Below are positions 42,926 to 51,553 of a stretch of DNA of 64,000 nucleotides, piece after piece; positions within the stretch are counted from its first letter, which is position 1; every line of letters starts with the position of its first letter. The stretch covers positions 1 to 64,000 of the forward strand of contig JAZDIP010000014.1 in the NCBI GenBank assembly GCA_043804925.1, in the 5' to 3' direction. The notes under the pieces were generated by a model that was not told the origin of the DNA, made no database searches, and saw only the letters and a list, made by a program, of their open reading frames with translations. Made by a program: the position numbers and the translations under genes. Origin of the DNA: ChocPot-Mid sp043804925 (lineage in GTDB: Bacteria; Bacteroidota; Ignavibacteria; Kapaibacteriales; UBA2268).

Positions 42926-45343
42926 ATGAAAATAAAAAAATTTAAATATATAATTATCATTTTGGTACTTTTTTTGAGTGGTTTTTCTTCTTCGATTAGC
43001 CAATGGATGGAAGTAACAACAGTACCTGCTCCATATTCAAATATTTATTATCTCGATATTTTCTTTTTGAATAATAATCCTAATTATGGATGGGCATGCG
43101 GGTATGGAGGGAATGTAATTCGTACAACTGATGGCGGCGAAACATGGAACGGCACCAAAGTAATGGATATGGAAATTGATACAATCGATTACGGTGGCAT
43201 TATTATTTATGATACAAACTATGTTACCGGTGCGAATCAATTGGAGAGTATTCATTTTGCAAATGAGCAGGTGGGATATACTTCCGGAGATAAGAGGGTT
43301 TATAAATCAACTGATGGTGGTGCAACGTGGAAAAGTGTTCTTGATACGTTTAATTATAAAGATGATATTTGGGGAGTATTTTTTGCATCACCTGATACCG
43401 GTGTAGCTTTAGGTGGAGGATGTGACGGAAGACAAATTTTTCGCAGGACTAGCGATGGTGCAAAATCGTGGACAACATTTATCGGCAATGAAGTTGAATC
43501 CGGGCTTTCAGATGCAATACTATTATCAACCAATGGTGTAGGTTATGCTGCAAGCAGCGGTTTAATCTGGAAAACTACTAATGGTGGTATAACATGGAAT
43601 AGGTTTTCAGTTTCAGGGGATAGAGATTGGCAGGAAGAGATTACAAATTTTGGCAATACATTTCTTATTCCATTTTCAGAAGGTTGTTATGGTGGAGGGA
43701 ATAGTGGCGGATGGCGTATTTCAACGAATAACGGTCAGACTTGGAAAGAGTATAAGGTTGATGATGTTACATTTTTTGGAACCTATCTTTTAAGCGATAA
43801 AAAAGGGTGGGTTTGTGGTCAGCAACAGCATATTCATTATACATCCGATGGGGGAGAAACCTGGGAATTGCGAAATTGTGGAATAAATAAAAATGCACCG
43901 CTCGACGATATTTGGTTTGTGAACGATACATTAGGATGGGTAGTCGGCAGAGGTGTTTACAAATTTCATATTTATGATACACTGAGACCTAAGATATTAA
44001 GCGACTCTCCTTTGTTCTTCTGTGAAGGTGACAGTATCAATCTCCGAAGCGATAAAATATTTCAACATTACCGCTGGTCAAATGGAGACACAACCAAAGA
44101 AACGACAGTTTATTCTCCCGGATGGTACACGTTAATTGCTTATAATTATGATTGCGATTATGTTTATCCGGATTCCGTAAAAGTTCAGATATTTCCCAAA
44201 ACGGATTTTGAAATTTTAACAGATAAAACTCCTGAATTTTGCGAAGGCGATTCAATACGATTGTGGATTGAAGCAATGTATAAAGACATAATCTGGTCAA
44301 CCGGAGCCAAGACTGATAGCATTGTAGTCAAAGATTCTGGAATGTATTCGGTAACAATAATTGATACAAATGGCTGTGAATATTCTCAATCGATTAATAT
44401 AATAATGCATGCCCTGCCTGATGCAAAGATTCAGAACATTCGGAAACTCGAGTTTTGTGAAGGTGATTCCGTTTTTTTGCAAACAACTGAGAATTATTTT
44501 TCTTACCGATGGTCGAAAACAACTAATCCTGACAGTATTATTAGCAAAAATAGGAAAATCACAGTGTTCCATTCAGGCACATATTATGTAATAGTTGAAA
44601 ATGAATTTGGGTGTATTGATACGTCAGAATCAGTAACGGTCAATGTTTTGGATTTGTCCAACCGGCTCGAAATCTTTTCGGATAAAAAACCGAGGGGGCT
44701 TGATTTTGACTCATTGGGATTAACCAATATGATATGTGAATATTTGAATATAATCAATACATCAGATGAAATTGTCCCTTTGTATGATATACTTCTCGCA
44801 TGGAATATTGAATTTTCGGTTCCTCAAATGCAAATTCCTTTTTATTTGTATCCGGGAGATACGAACAGATTACATGTTTGTTTCAGGCCCTTGGACCTGG
44901 GTATCAGAAGGGATACGATTATTATCGGAGATACTTGCAGTACCCATTATATTCCATTGTCAGGTATTGGTAAAGAGAATATTTACACAGCAGAAACAGA
45001 TTGTGATGTTGATTTAATTTTTACTTCAAGAGATGTCGTTGGGGGTGAATTTTTCCGTGTTAGTAAAATTTATCCTCATCCGGTAGTAAATGTTTGTTAT
45101 ATTGATTTTGCCGAAAGAACAATAGAAAATAGCATCCGGGTTTCTTGTTCGATGAGAAATACTTTAGGGCTAAAGGTTGCAGTAGGATATATGCAAAATG
45201 TAAAAACAATCAATTATGATAATCACTACATTCACAGCGGTCAATGGGTTATTAACGCAGAAGATATTCCCAGCGGTCTATATTTTATTGAAATTATTCA
45301 TGAAGCTGATATTAAAACATTACCAATCCTAATAATAAAATAA
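42926..45343 (+). CDS. Large secreted BNR/Ycf48-like protein with T9SS sorting domain
   Basis: 805 residues from ATG 42926, where MKIKKFKYIIIILVLFLSGF begins a signal peptide (an ATG-less extension to 42815 is unlikely). The first 360 residues have Asp-box blades: TTDGGETWNGT, STDGGATWKSV, RTSDGAKSWTTF, TTNGGITWNRF, STNNGQTWKEY, TSDGGETWELR. Then come three similar Ig-like units each starting FCEGDSI/V (about 390, 475, 545), typical of gliding/T9SS surface proteins, then an ASPM/HYDIN-like segment and a C-terminal sorting domain (VSKIYPHPVVNVCYIDF ... SGLYFIEIIHEADIKTLPIL). Probably surface exposed; ligand unknown. Confidence 0.8.
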   Translation: MKIKKFKYIIIILVLFLSGFSSSISQWMEVTTVPAPYSNIYYLDIFFLNNNPNYGWACGYGGNVIRTTDGGETWNGTKVMDMEIDTIDYGGIIIYDTNYVTGANQLESIHFANEQVGYTSGDKRVYKSTDGGATWKSVLDTFNYKDDIWGVFFASPDTGVALGGGCDGRQIFRRTSDGAKSWTTFIGNEVESGLSDAILLSTNGVGYAASSGLIWKTTNGGITWNRFSVSGDRDWQEEITNFGNTFLIPFSEGCYGGGNSGGWRISTNNGQTWKEYKVDDVTFFGTYLLSDKKGWVCGQQQHIHYTSDGGETWELRNCGINKNAPLDDIWFVNDTLGWVVGRGVYKFHIYDTLRPKILSDSPLFFCEGDSINLRSDKIFQHYRWSNGDTTKETTVYSPGWYTLIAYNYDCDYVYPDSVKVQIFPKTDFEILTDKTPEFCEGDSIRLWIEAMYKDIIWSTGAKTDSIVVKDSGMYSVTIIDTNGCEYSQSINIIMHALPDAKIQNIRKLEFCEGDSVFLQTTENYFSYRWSKTTNPDSIISKNRKITVFHSGTYYVIVENEFGCIDTSESVTVNVLDLSNRLEIFSDKKPRGLDFDSLGLTNMICEYLNIINTSDEIVPLYDILLAWNIEFSVPQMQIPFYLYPGDTNRLHVCFRPLDLGIRRDTIIIGDTCSTHYIPLSGIGKENIYTAETDCDVDLIFTSRDVVGGEFFRVSKIYPHPVVNVCYIDFAERTIENSIRVSCSMRNTLGLKVAVGYMQNVKTINYDNHYIHSGQWVINAEDIPSGLYFIEIIHEADIKTLPILIIK

Positions 45344-45378
45344 TAAGATTTTTATTTAAATTTCTGAATGAATATTCT

Positions 45379-45386
45379 TATCTTTG
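45379..45386 (+). promoter_or_regulatory. TAnnTTTG -7 element candidate
   Basis: TATCTTTG lies 30 bases before the TTG start of the lipoprotein gene, matching the Bacteroidota -7 consensus. No clear TTTG is found at -33. Confidence 0.35.
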
Positions 45387-45416
45387 TTTAAATGTAAACA
45401 TATATTGGAGAATTTT

Positions 45417-45929
45417 TTGATAAATTATACGTACCGGATTTCAGTTATATTTTTATACATAATTCTCTCTTCTTGTCAGGAGGGTTTGAAACCTGATGAA
45501 TATGAGGAGGTTCCCACTACATCATATCTGACAGGTACAATTGAATTTATCGGAGGAAAAGAAAAGTTTCCCGATTCATCGGAAGTATTCGGTATTTATG
45601 TTGCCGCTTTTAAGCAATTACCCAAGGACAGTTCGGGAATAGTTGCCGAAATACTAAAAGGCAATGTTTATCTTAAGTTTGAATCACTGCCATATCCTGC
45701 TGATAGTTCCGAATTTTCTCTTGAAATCAAAGATGCACCTGTCAATATTGAATATTTAGCTGTGTCAATGCAAACAGATTCGGTAAAAATTGATGCCCAG
45801 AAAATCATAGGAGTTTATACTATTACAGAGGATAATACAAAGCCCTCAAATATTCAGATAGAAAAAGGAAAAACATATAATGTAAGGATTAAGGTTGATT
45901 GGGATAGTTTACCCCCACAGCCGTTTTAG
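45417..45929 (+). CDS. Small lipoprotein, unknown function
   Basis: 170 residues from TTG 45417, six bases after GGAG (45407-45410). The N-terminus MINYTYRISVIFLYIILSSCQEG is a lipoprotein signal with lipobox ILSSC. The mature part (TGTIEFIGGKEKFPDSSEVF, GIYVAAFKQLP, LPYPADSSEFSLEIKDAPVN) is beta-rich and resembles small carbohydrate-binding-like or carboxypeptidase-regulatory-like lipoproteins, but no family is recognised. Its stop is followed directly by a repeat tract whose twin follows the next gene. Confidence 0.7.
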   Translation: MINYTYRISVIFLYIILSSCQEGLKPDEYEEVPTTSYLTGTIEFIGGKEKFPDSSEVFGIYVAAFKQLPKDSSGIVAEILKGNVYLKFESLPYPADSSEFSLEIKDAPVNIEYLAVSMQTDSVKIDAQKIIGVYTITEDNTKPSNIQIEKGKTYNVRIKVDWDSLPPQPF

Positions 45930-45986
45930 TGAATAATGAATAATGAAAAGTGAATAATTTAAGTCAACAGTCGTTAGTCTACAGTC
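45930..45986. repeat. Direct repeat, left copy (TGAATAATGAATAATG...)
   Basis: 57 bases beginning TGAATAATGAATAATGAAAA and ending with an ACAGTCGTTAGTC / CAGTC tract, starting right after the lipoprotein stop. The right copy is 46832-46887. Next to it is a GGAATTGGGAATG tract (about 45994-46022). Confidence 0.8.
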
Positions 45987-46073
45987 CGGAAACTAGGAAT
46001 TGGGAATGTGGAATTAGGAATTGCTAAATATGTGCTTTAGTAAAATATTTCATTAACTTATAACAGGTATTAT

Positions 46074-46838
46074 ATGCAGGATACTATTTTTATGATACAT
46101 GGCATGTGGGGTGGTGGCTGGATTTGGGAAAATTTAAAAGATTATTTTTCTGATAAAGGATATAATTGCATAAATCCTTCCTTGCCTTACCACGAAGCAA
46201 AATCAAGCGGCGAACCTCCTGCATCGTTGGGTAAAATCGGGCTTTATAATTATTTGGAATTTCTAAAAAATGAAATCGCAAAATTAGATAACGTTCCAAT
46301 AGTTTTCGGACACTCAATGGGAGGATTGTTAGCTCAGATATTAACTTCGCAGGGTTATGCCAAATCTACAGTATTGTTTAATCCTGTTCCACCCGGTGGG
46401 ATTAGTTCCTTTTCCTTTCAGGCATTACGTTGTATGAAACTCGTATTTCTAAAATCATTATTCTTGAAACCACACCTTATTACATTTACCGGTATGAAAT
46501 ATTCTGCATTTAATATGATTGAAGAAAAAAAGCATTTGGAGTTATATAATAAATTGGTATACGATTCAGGTAGGGCATTTCTCGAGCTTGCAATACCAGA
46601 AATTTCAAAAAAGAAAATTGCCTTTGTTGATGAAAAGAATGTTAAATCTCCGATATTAGTCATTGGTTCGAAGCACGACAGAACTATGCCGGTATCAATT
46701 GCAAGAAAGATTGCAAAAAAATACCCGACAGCCGGATACAAGGAGTTTCCTGATAACGCTCATTGGATTATCATCGAGGATAATTGGAAGGATGTCGCTG
46801 AATTTGTCGAAAAGTGGATTTTAAAATTTAATGAATAA
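46074..46838 (+). CDS. Alpha/beta hydrolase
   Basis: 254 residues, no signal peptide. IFMIHGMWGGGWIWENL (about 5-21) supplies the HG oxyanion motif, VIFGHSMGGLLAQIL-like VPIVFGHSMGGLLAQI (about 74-89) the nucleophile Ser of G-x-S-x-G, GSKHDRTMPV the acid Asp, and PDNAHWII the catalytic His. The substrate is unknown; esterase or lipase activity is likely. The gene is bounded on both sides by nearly identical 56-57-base direct repeats, the right one starting inside its stop codon, as if inserted or duplicated as a cassette. Confidence 0.85.
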   Translation: MQDTIFMIHGMWGGGWIWENLKDYFSDKGYNCINPSLPYHEAKSSGEPPASLGKIGLYNYLEFLKNEIAKLDNVPIVFGHSMGGLLAQILTSQGYAKSTVLFNPVPPGGISSFSFQALRCMKLVFLKSLFLKPHLITFTGMKYSAFNMIEEKKHLELYNKLVYDSGRAFLELAIPEISKKKIAFVDEKNVKSPILVIGSKHDRTMPVSIARKIAKKYPTAGYKEFPDNAHWIIIEDNWKDVAEFVEKWILKFNE

Positions 46839-46887
46839 TGAATAATGAAAAATGAATAATTTAGTAAACAGTCGTTAGTCGGCAGTC
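46832..46887. repeat. Direct repeat, right copy
   Basis: 56 bases, about 88 percent identical by eye to 45930-45986, overlapping the hydrolase stop codon (46836-46838). A perfect DnaA-box sequence TGTGGATAA lies 49 bases further on (46936-46944), probably by chance. Confidence 0.8.
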
Positions 46888-46972
46888 GTCAGTAATTATC
46901 GTAAAAAAGTGAAAAAGCGAAAACGTTAAAAAGTCTGTGGATAAAGGGAAAAAGGAGGAGGGAAAAAGAAAT

Positions 46973-47252
46973 AATCGCATAGCGATTGAATGTTTGTAAA
47001 AAAACGAATTTCACGTATGTTTTCACAATCTCATAGCGATTGAATGTTTGAAAAAAAACGAATTTCACGTATGATTTCACAATCGCAGAGCGATTGAATG
47101 TTTGTAGAAAGCGAGATTCATCCTGTGATTACAATCCCAGCGGGATTGAATATCAGAAACAAAGATGAGTTCGCGCTTTCTAACAATCCCAGAGGGATTG
47201 AACTATGGTAACAGGGTTCAACCAAGGATTTCTCAATCCCGGAGGGATTGAA
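46973..47252. repeat. Six-unit array of 18-bp palindromes with 50-54-bp spacing
   Basis: Palindromic heads begin at 46973, 47027, 47081, 47133, 47185 and 47235 (spacings 54, 54, 52, 52, 50). The head changes from AATCGC..GCGATT in the first units to AATCCC..GGGATT in the last three, with both arms changing together, and is followed by GAA. Units 1 and 2 are alike over all 54 bases; later units share only the head and a CTATGGT tail. It lies just upstream of the TonB receptor gene. It has no cas genes and the heads are short, so it is not called CRISPR. Confidence 0.8.
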
Positions 47253-47305
47253 CTATGGTTTTGAGATTAAGTATTTTAAAATGAAAAAATTATTTTAGGA
47301 AAAAA

Positions 47306-49522
47306 ATGAAGTATTTGATAGCACTAATTATATTATTTGCTGCTCTGAATTTGAGAGCTTACGATATCAGTGGTATAATCATAGACAAAGAAACCAAAGA
47401 AGCTTTGAGAGGTGTTACAGTCAAACTCAAAGGTACCGGCTTTGGTACTTATTCTGATGCTGAGGGTAAATTTCAAATCCGAAAAATCCCTCAGGGAAAT
47501 TATCATCTGATTAACTCGATGATTGGTTATGAAATGTCGGAAATTAATATTGTTCTACCTCAGGATACCGGTAAATATTTTAATATTCAATTGTCAAGCA
47601 AGTCATTAAAGACAAACGAAATAATTGTGTCTGCCAACAAACGTGTTCAGTCAGTTCAGGAAGTACCTATTTCTGTTTCCACAATTGACTTGAAAAGTCT
47701 GACTCAAAAAAACATCACAGATATTGATAAAGCTTTGGAATACATCCCCGGTATAAAGATGAACGGAGACCATGTAAGCATAAGAGGTTCATCGGGATTT
47801 GCATTTGGAGTCGGTTCAAAAGTTGCATATCTTCTTGATGGATTTCCATTACTGTCCGGTGACCAGGGGGATTTGAAATTTGACATTGTACCTGTTTTCA
47901 ACATCGAAAGAATCGAAGTTGTCAAAGGTGCCGGCTCTGCTTTGTATGGCACTGGTGCTTTAGGTGGTGTAATAAATGTAATAACTGAAGAACCGAAAGA
48001 GCAAACATCAATAAAAACAAAATTGTATTATGGCATTTATACTAAACCGAAATACGAAGAATGGATTTATAATAATGACTTTTCATTTAACAGAGGTATT
48101 GATTTATCACTATCAAAAAGTTTTGACGATTTGGGAATACTGGCATCTGCACGTATTCTTGACGATGAAAGTTACAGGCAGTTTGACAAAAGAACCAATA
48201 TTAATACATTCTTAAAAGCAAATTATAAAATTTCAGACAGGGATGAATTTGCATTAACCGGCTCCTTAGCAATGAACGAAAGGGATGACTGGGTTTACTG
48301 GAAAAGCATGGATAGCGCAACCGTTCCACCTTCAGGAACCAATACTGATATTAGAATAAAATCAGATAAAATGATTATCGTTGGAAAGTATCAACACATT
48401 TTTTGGAATGCAGATTTCCTTACTTTTCGTTCGGGAGTTTACAAAACTTTTTTTGAAAATACGATAGATAAAGAACATGATGACTACCGTTCTTCAACTG
48501 CTTATTCATATAACAGTGAAATTCAGTCAAATAATCGATTATTGAAAAACATTTTCTTAACCTCAGGTCTAAACTTTGTATACAACACAGTTGATGCCAA
48601 TGTTTACGGTAATAATCAACAAATTACTTCTGCCTTCTATTCACAAATGGAATATAATATAATTGACCCTTTAATTCTTACATTGGGTATTCGAGCAGAT
48701 TATGAAAAAACAAGCGGAAGCGATGAGAATCTCGAGTATTCCCCAAAAGTTGGATTTTTATACAAAACTCCTTACGAGATGAACATTCGTGCATCTCTTG
48801 GCAAGGGCTTCAGGACGGCAACAATTGCCGAAAAGTTCGCAACAATTAATTACGGTCCTTTTGCTGTTCGCCCAAATGCAAATATTAATCCTGAGAGAAG
48901 CTGGTCTTATGAATTGGGTATGAACAAGGAGTTTGAATTCCTTAATTCATTTTTCTTATTTGATATTTCCCTTTTCCAGAATGATATGACTAAAATGATT
49001 GAAGCGGGATTTGTTCAGGACGGAGGTGATTTATTTATAGAGTTCAATAATGTTTCAAAGGCAAGAGTTCGCGGAATTGAATTTGATTTTAAAACAATGC
49101 TTTTCAATATGATTGGGTTACAATCATCTGTTACTTGGATTGACCCAAAGGATTTAACTCCAAATTCTTCCGACGTTCTGTCAGTTGTTACAACTGACAA
49201 ATTGAAATACAGGTCGAATATTCTTTGGTATTCAGGAATAATGCTACCAATTGGTTTTATAGAATTCCAACTTGATTACAGATTCTTAAGCAGAGCTGAC
49301 GAAGTAGATGAATTATTGGAAAAGTTTATTGAAGATGCAGGAGAGAGAGTTAATGCACATATCATTGACGCCAGGATTATTTTAAATTTAAAAGATTTTT
49401 TAAAAGAAGATGTTAATATTGTATTAAATGCAAATAATCTTTTCGATTATTACTATACAATGTATCCGGGAAACCTTGCTCCAACAAGGAATATTGTATT
49501 CCAGATTGATGCAAAATTTTAA
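47306..49522 (+). CDS. TonB-dependent outer membrane receptor
   Basis: 738 residues with AGGA before the ATG. Signal peptide MKYLIALIILFAALNLRAY, then a CarboxypepD_reg-like N-terminal extension (ISGIIIDKETKEALRGVTVK ... GNYHLINSMIGYE, about 21-75) as in Bacteroidota receptors, then the plug (VQEVPISVSTIDLKSL, IPGIKMNGDHVSIRG, VEVVKGAGSALYGTGALGGVINVIT), then a 22-strand-type barrel ending in RNIVFQIDAKF with the terminal Phe. It imports a siderophore, vitamin B12 or similar ligand; residues near VSIRGSSGFAFGVG do not decide which. No SusD-like partner is adjacent. The downstream lipoprotein gene converges and overlaps by 4 bases. Confidence 0.92.
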   Translation: MKYLIALIILFAALNLRAYDISGIIIDKETKEALRGVTVKLKGTGFGTYSDAEGKFQIRKIPQGNYHLINSMIGYEMSEINIVLPQDTGKYFNIQLSSKSLKTNEIIVSANKRVQSVQEVPISVSTIDLKSLTQKNITDIDKALEYIPGIKMNGDHVSIRGSSGFAFGVGSKVAYLLDGFPLLSGDQGDLKFDIVPVFNIERIEVVKGAGSALYGTGALGGVINVITEEPKEQTSIKTKLYYGIYTKPKYEEWIYNNDFSFNRGIDLSLSKSFDDLGILASARILDDESYRQFDKRTNINTFLKANYKISDRDEFALTGSLAMNERDDWVYWKSMDSATVPPSGTNTDIRIKSDKMIIVGKYQHIFWNADFLTFRSGVYKTFFENTIDKEHDDYRSSTAYSYNSEIQSNNRLLKNIFLTSGLNFVYNTVDANVYGNNQQITSAFYSQMEYNIIDPLILTLGIRADYEKTSGSDENLEYSPKVGFLYKTPYEMNIRASLGKGFRTATIAEKFATINYGPFAVRPNANINPERSWSYELGMNKEFEFLNSFFLFDISLFQNDMTKMIEAGFVQDGGDLFIEFNNVSKARVRGIEFDFKTMLFNMIGLQSSVTWIDPKDLTPNSSDVLSVVTTDKLKYRSNILWYSGIMLPIGFIEFQLDYRFLSRADEVDELLEKFIEDAGERVNAHIIDARIILNLKDFLKEDVNIVLNANNLFDYYYTMYPGNLAPTRNIVFQIDAKF
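49180..49198. repeat. GTCAGTTGT/ACAACTGAC palindrome inside the TonB receptor gene
   Basis: Perfect 9-base arms around one T, translated in frame as LSVVTTD in an extracellular loop-like segment. Related copies lie at 11403-11421 and 21347-21365. Confidence 0.7.
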
Positions 49523-50160
49523 TTTTTTACTTTTTTATTTTGATAATACAAATCAAAAGTTATTGATAAGAACTGAGTTTGAAAGCCGTGTTTATTCGGT
49601 ATCATAACAAAGAAATATCCACTGATAATACCCGGCGATGTAACTGCAAACATCCAATCTACATTCAACTCGTCTTGATTTAAATAGTAGACTTTTTGGT
49701 CTTTAATAGTTTTCATGAAAATTTCGAACCAATTTGATTCGTTTCTTTCTTCTGTAGATAACATTCCACCTTTTAATTCAATTGAGTCCAGCTTAATCCT
49801 GAAAGAAGCTGCTCTGTCAATTCTATCCGGCAATGACAAATCAGGGAAAGTTGATTCTAACTGGATATCAATTGATACTACAGGAAATTCTGATAATGTA
49901 TCAATGATAATATTATTTCTTACAAATTTCATCTTTTTCCCCCATGGAAATCCTAATGTATTAGTTGGAACATATTTATCAGGATAACCTTCAACTATTA
50001 ACCAATATGTTGAGTCAGGTTTAACCAGTGTAGATGCCGGTTCGGGTATTGGAGGATAAATTGGAAATTTCTGAACATCACCAATATCAGTTATTTCTCC
50101 ACAAGAGTAAAATATTAATGATATTATTAATCCAACTAATGCAATTATTATCTTTTTCAT
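49519..50160 (-). CDS. Lipoprotein, unknown function
   Basis: 213 residues. MKKIIIALVGLIISLIFYSCGE is a lipoprotein signal with Cys 20. A Pro-rich tether (KFPIYPPIPEPASTLVKPD) leads to a beta-rich domain (YWLIVEGYPDKYVPTNTLGF ... FDLYYQNKK). No family recognised. It converges on the TonB receptor gene with a 4-base overlap, so the two 3' ends share sequence. It lies 50 bases downstream of the anti-sigma-barrel gene and may be the third gene of that sigma operon (sigma, regulator, lipoprotein), all on the minus strand. Confidence 0.7.
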   Translation of the reverse strand: MKKIIIALVGLIISLIFYSCGEITDIGDVQKFPIYPPIPEPASTLVKPDSTYWLIVEGYPDKYVPTNTLGFPWGKKMKFVRNNIIIDTLSEFPVVSIDIQLESTFPDLSLPDRIDRAASFRIKLDSIELKGGMLSTEERNESNWFEIFMKTIKDQKVYYLNQDELNVDWMFAVTSPGIISGYFFVMIPNKHGFQTQFLSITFDLYYQNKKVKN

Positions 50161-50210
50161 AACTTAGGTTCCTACTATAATACTTTCTTTGACATATTAA
50201 CTATTATCTG

Positions 50211-51458
50211 TTAAAAATTAAACATCATTCCATAATTCAATCCGAATTTACTTGCTAAAAACGGAGTATTGTTATGATTATACAGCATACCACTATATTC
50301 CAGTCCGATAATAAAACTGTAATCGGAACTTGGCTTTATCAAAGTACCAAGCATAAATCTTCCAACGTGTCCGCCAATATTAGCTCCATAAGATGCCTGA
50401 CCAAAAACCGATGCAAAATTATAATTTAATACATTCCATCTTAAAAAAGCGTTTCCCGTGAGATAATTATTACTTTGCTTGTATAAGTATTCATTATCTT
50501 TATATTCATGATAGAAATATTCCTGGCGAACTTCAACACCTGCCTGCCATTTTTCGGATAATTTTATTAACATTGCAAGTTTTGTATTCTCGAGAAAAGG
50601 ATTTACAGATTTTGGCATTGTATCTTTTGGGAACATCCAGTAATCAGAACCGGTTACTTCAAGTGATATTCCAATTTTTCCTAAATAATCGAATAATCCC
50701 AAATTTGGATTGAAAGGTTGTTCCTGGACAGCAATAGGATTAAAATTATATGGTTCATTTATACCAGAGAATAAATTAACTTCAGGCATATTCACAACAT
50801 TTTCAATATCTGCTGTTTCGATATTAACTTTCTTTTTATCAACTTCTTCATTATCCATTACCAATTCTCCATTATCCATTATTGAGCTTTGCTCAATATA
50901 AACCGGTCTATCTACGTATTTAATAATTACTTTCTCAATTACCTTTGGAGCGACTTTTTCCTCCGATTTAATGATTGGAATATCATTCGAAGCCAGAGGA
51001 GATTGTTTTTGACTAAAGACTGACGACTGACGACTGACGACTGCTGACTGACGACTATCGACTGACGACTGTTGACTGTCATCCTGAGCTTGTCGAAGGA
51101 CAGCAAAGTACATCACACCCGCTGTCATCAACATGGCGATTACTCCACCGATTAGTCCCTGGGAATATTTACCCAAGATAGCAAAAACACCTGTAGCCGC
51201 AGGTGCAACCACTGCCGTTGCAGCAAGAGGCAAAGGAATACCCAGTCTTGAAAATACTCCTGCTGTTGATTCTGCTGATGGTGCATAAGCTGCAGTGTCA
51301 TACCTTGCAGTTCTTTCGAATTCGATGAACTGCTTCAACTCCGACCTTAGTTGTTGATTCGAAGCCAATTCAACAAACAAACCATTTTCAAGCCCGCTGT
51401 CGAGTGTTCCGTCAACAAAATCGTGTATCATTTCTCCGTGTTCCATTATACTTTCCAT
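50211..51458 (-). CDS. Anti-sigma-like membrane protein with C-terminal barrel-like domain (paralogue of 5871-7028)
   Basis: 415 residues. N-terminus HGEMIHDFVDGTLDSGLENG (about 7-26) parallels the other regulator; a Pro/Ala-rich stretch leads to one TM helix (about 101-120, LIGGVIAMLMTAGVMYFAVL). The linker directly after the helix is repeat-encoded: RQAQDDSQQSSVDSRQSAV then VSRQSSVFSQK (122-151), and again SSIMDNGELVMDNEEV (191-206). Residues about 255-415 form alternating beta strands ending YGMMFNF with a terminal Phe, like an 8-strand outer membrane barrel. It lies 95 bases downstream of its sigma factor gene, with a CCCTTCTCCC tract in the gap. Confidence 0.65.
   Translation of the reverse strand: MESIMEHGEMIHDFVDGTLDSGLENGLFVELASNQQLRSELKQFIEFERTARYDTAAYAPSAESTAGVFSRLGIPLPLAATAVVAPAATGVFAILGKYSQGLIGGVIAMLMTAGVMYFAVLRQAQDDSQQSSVDSRQSAVVSRQSSVFSQKQSPLASNDIPIIKSEEKVAPKVIEKVIIKYVDRPVYIEQSSIMDNGELVMDNEEVDKKKVNIETADIENVVNMPEVNLFSGINEPYNFNPIAVQEQPFNPNLGLFDYLGKIGISLEVTGSDYWMFPKDTMPKSVNPFLENTKLAMLIKLSEKWQAGVEVRQEYFYHEYKDNEYLYKQSNNYLTGNAFLRWNVLNYNFASVFGQASYGANIGGHVGRFMLGTLIKPSSDYSFIIGLEYSGMLYNHNNTPFLASKFGLNYGMMFNF
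51011..51098. repeat. Translated GACTGACGACTG tract plus 21-base repeat
   Basis: 51011-51077 consists of 7-base units of the GACTGAC/GACGACT kind; 51078-51098 is the exact inverse of 38616-38636. Both are read in frame in the regulator's periplasmic linker. Confidence 0.75.
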
Positions 51459-51493
51459 TTATATGTTATTATTATTTTCCTAATCATCCTTAA

Positions 51494-51548
51494 CTCTCCC
51501 TTCTCCCTTTTCCCTTCTCCCTTTTCCCTTCTCCCTTCTCCATTCTCC
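51494..51548. repeat. CCCTTCTCCCTTTT tandem tract
   Basis: Seven or so units of CCCTTCT/CCCTTTT with a 7-base period, between the ECF sigma gene stop and its regulator start. It would place a purine-rich tract (GGGAGAAGGG) in the mRNA leader of the regulator. Confidence 0.7.
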
Positions 51549-51553
51549 GCTTT

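Noticed and set aside
46936..46944. Perfect DnaA box TGTGGATAA as part of an origin
   Set aside because: A single 9-mer in AT-rich repeat DNA is expected by chance and no neighbouring boxes were found.
46973..47252. CRISPR array
   Set aside because: Regular spacing is CRISPR-like, but the shared head is only 18 bases and fully palindromic, changes along the array, units 1 and 2 have nearly identical spacers, and no cas genes are present.
47281..47299. Leader peptide MKKLF upstream of the TonB receptor
   Set aside because: Five codons that overlap the receptor's ribosome site; too short to support.
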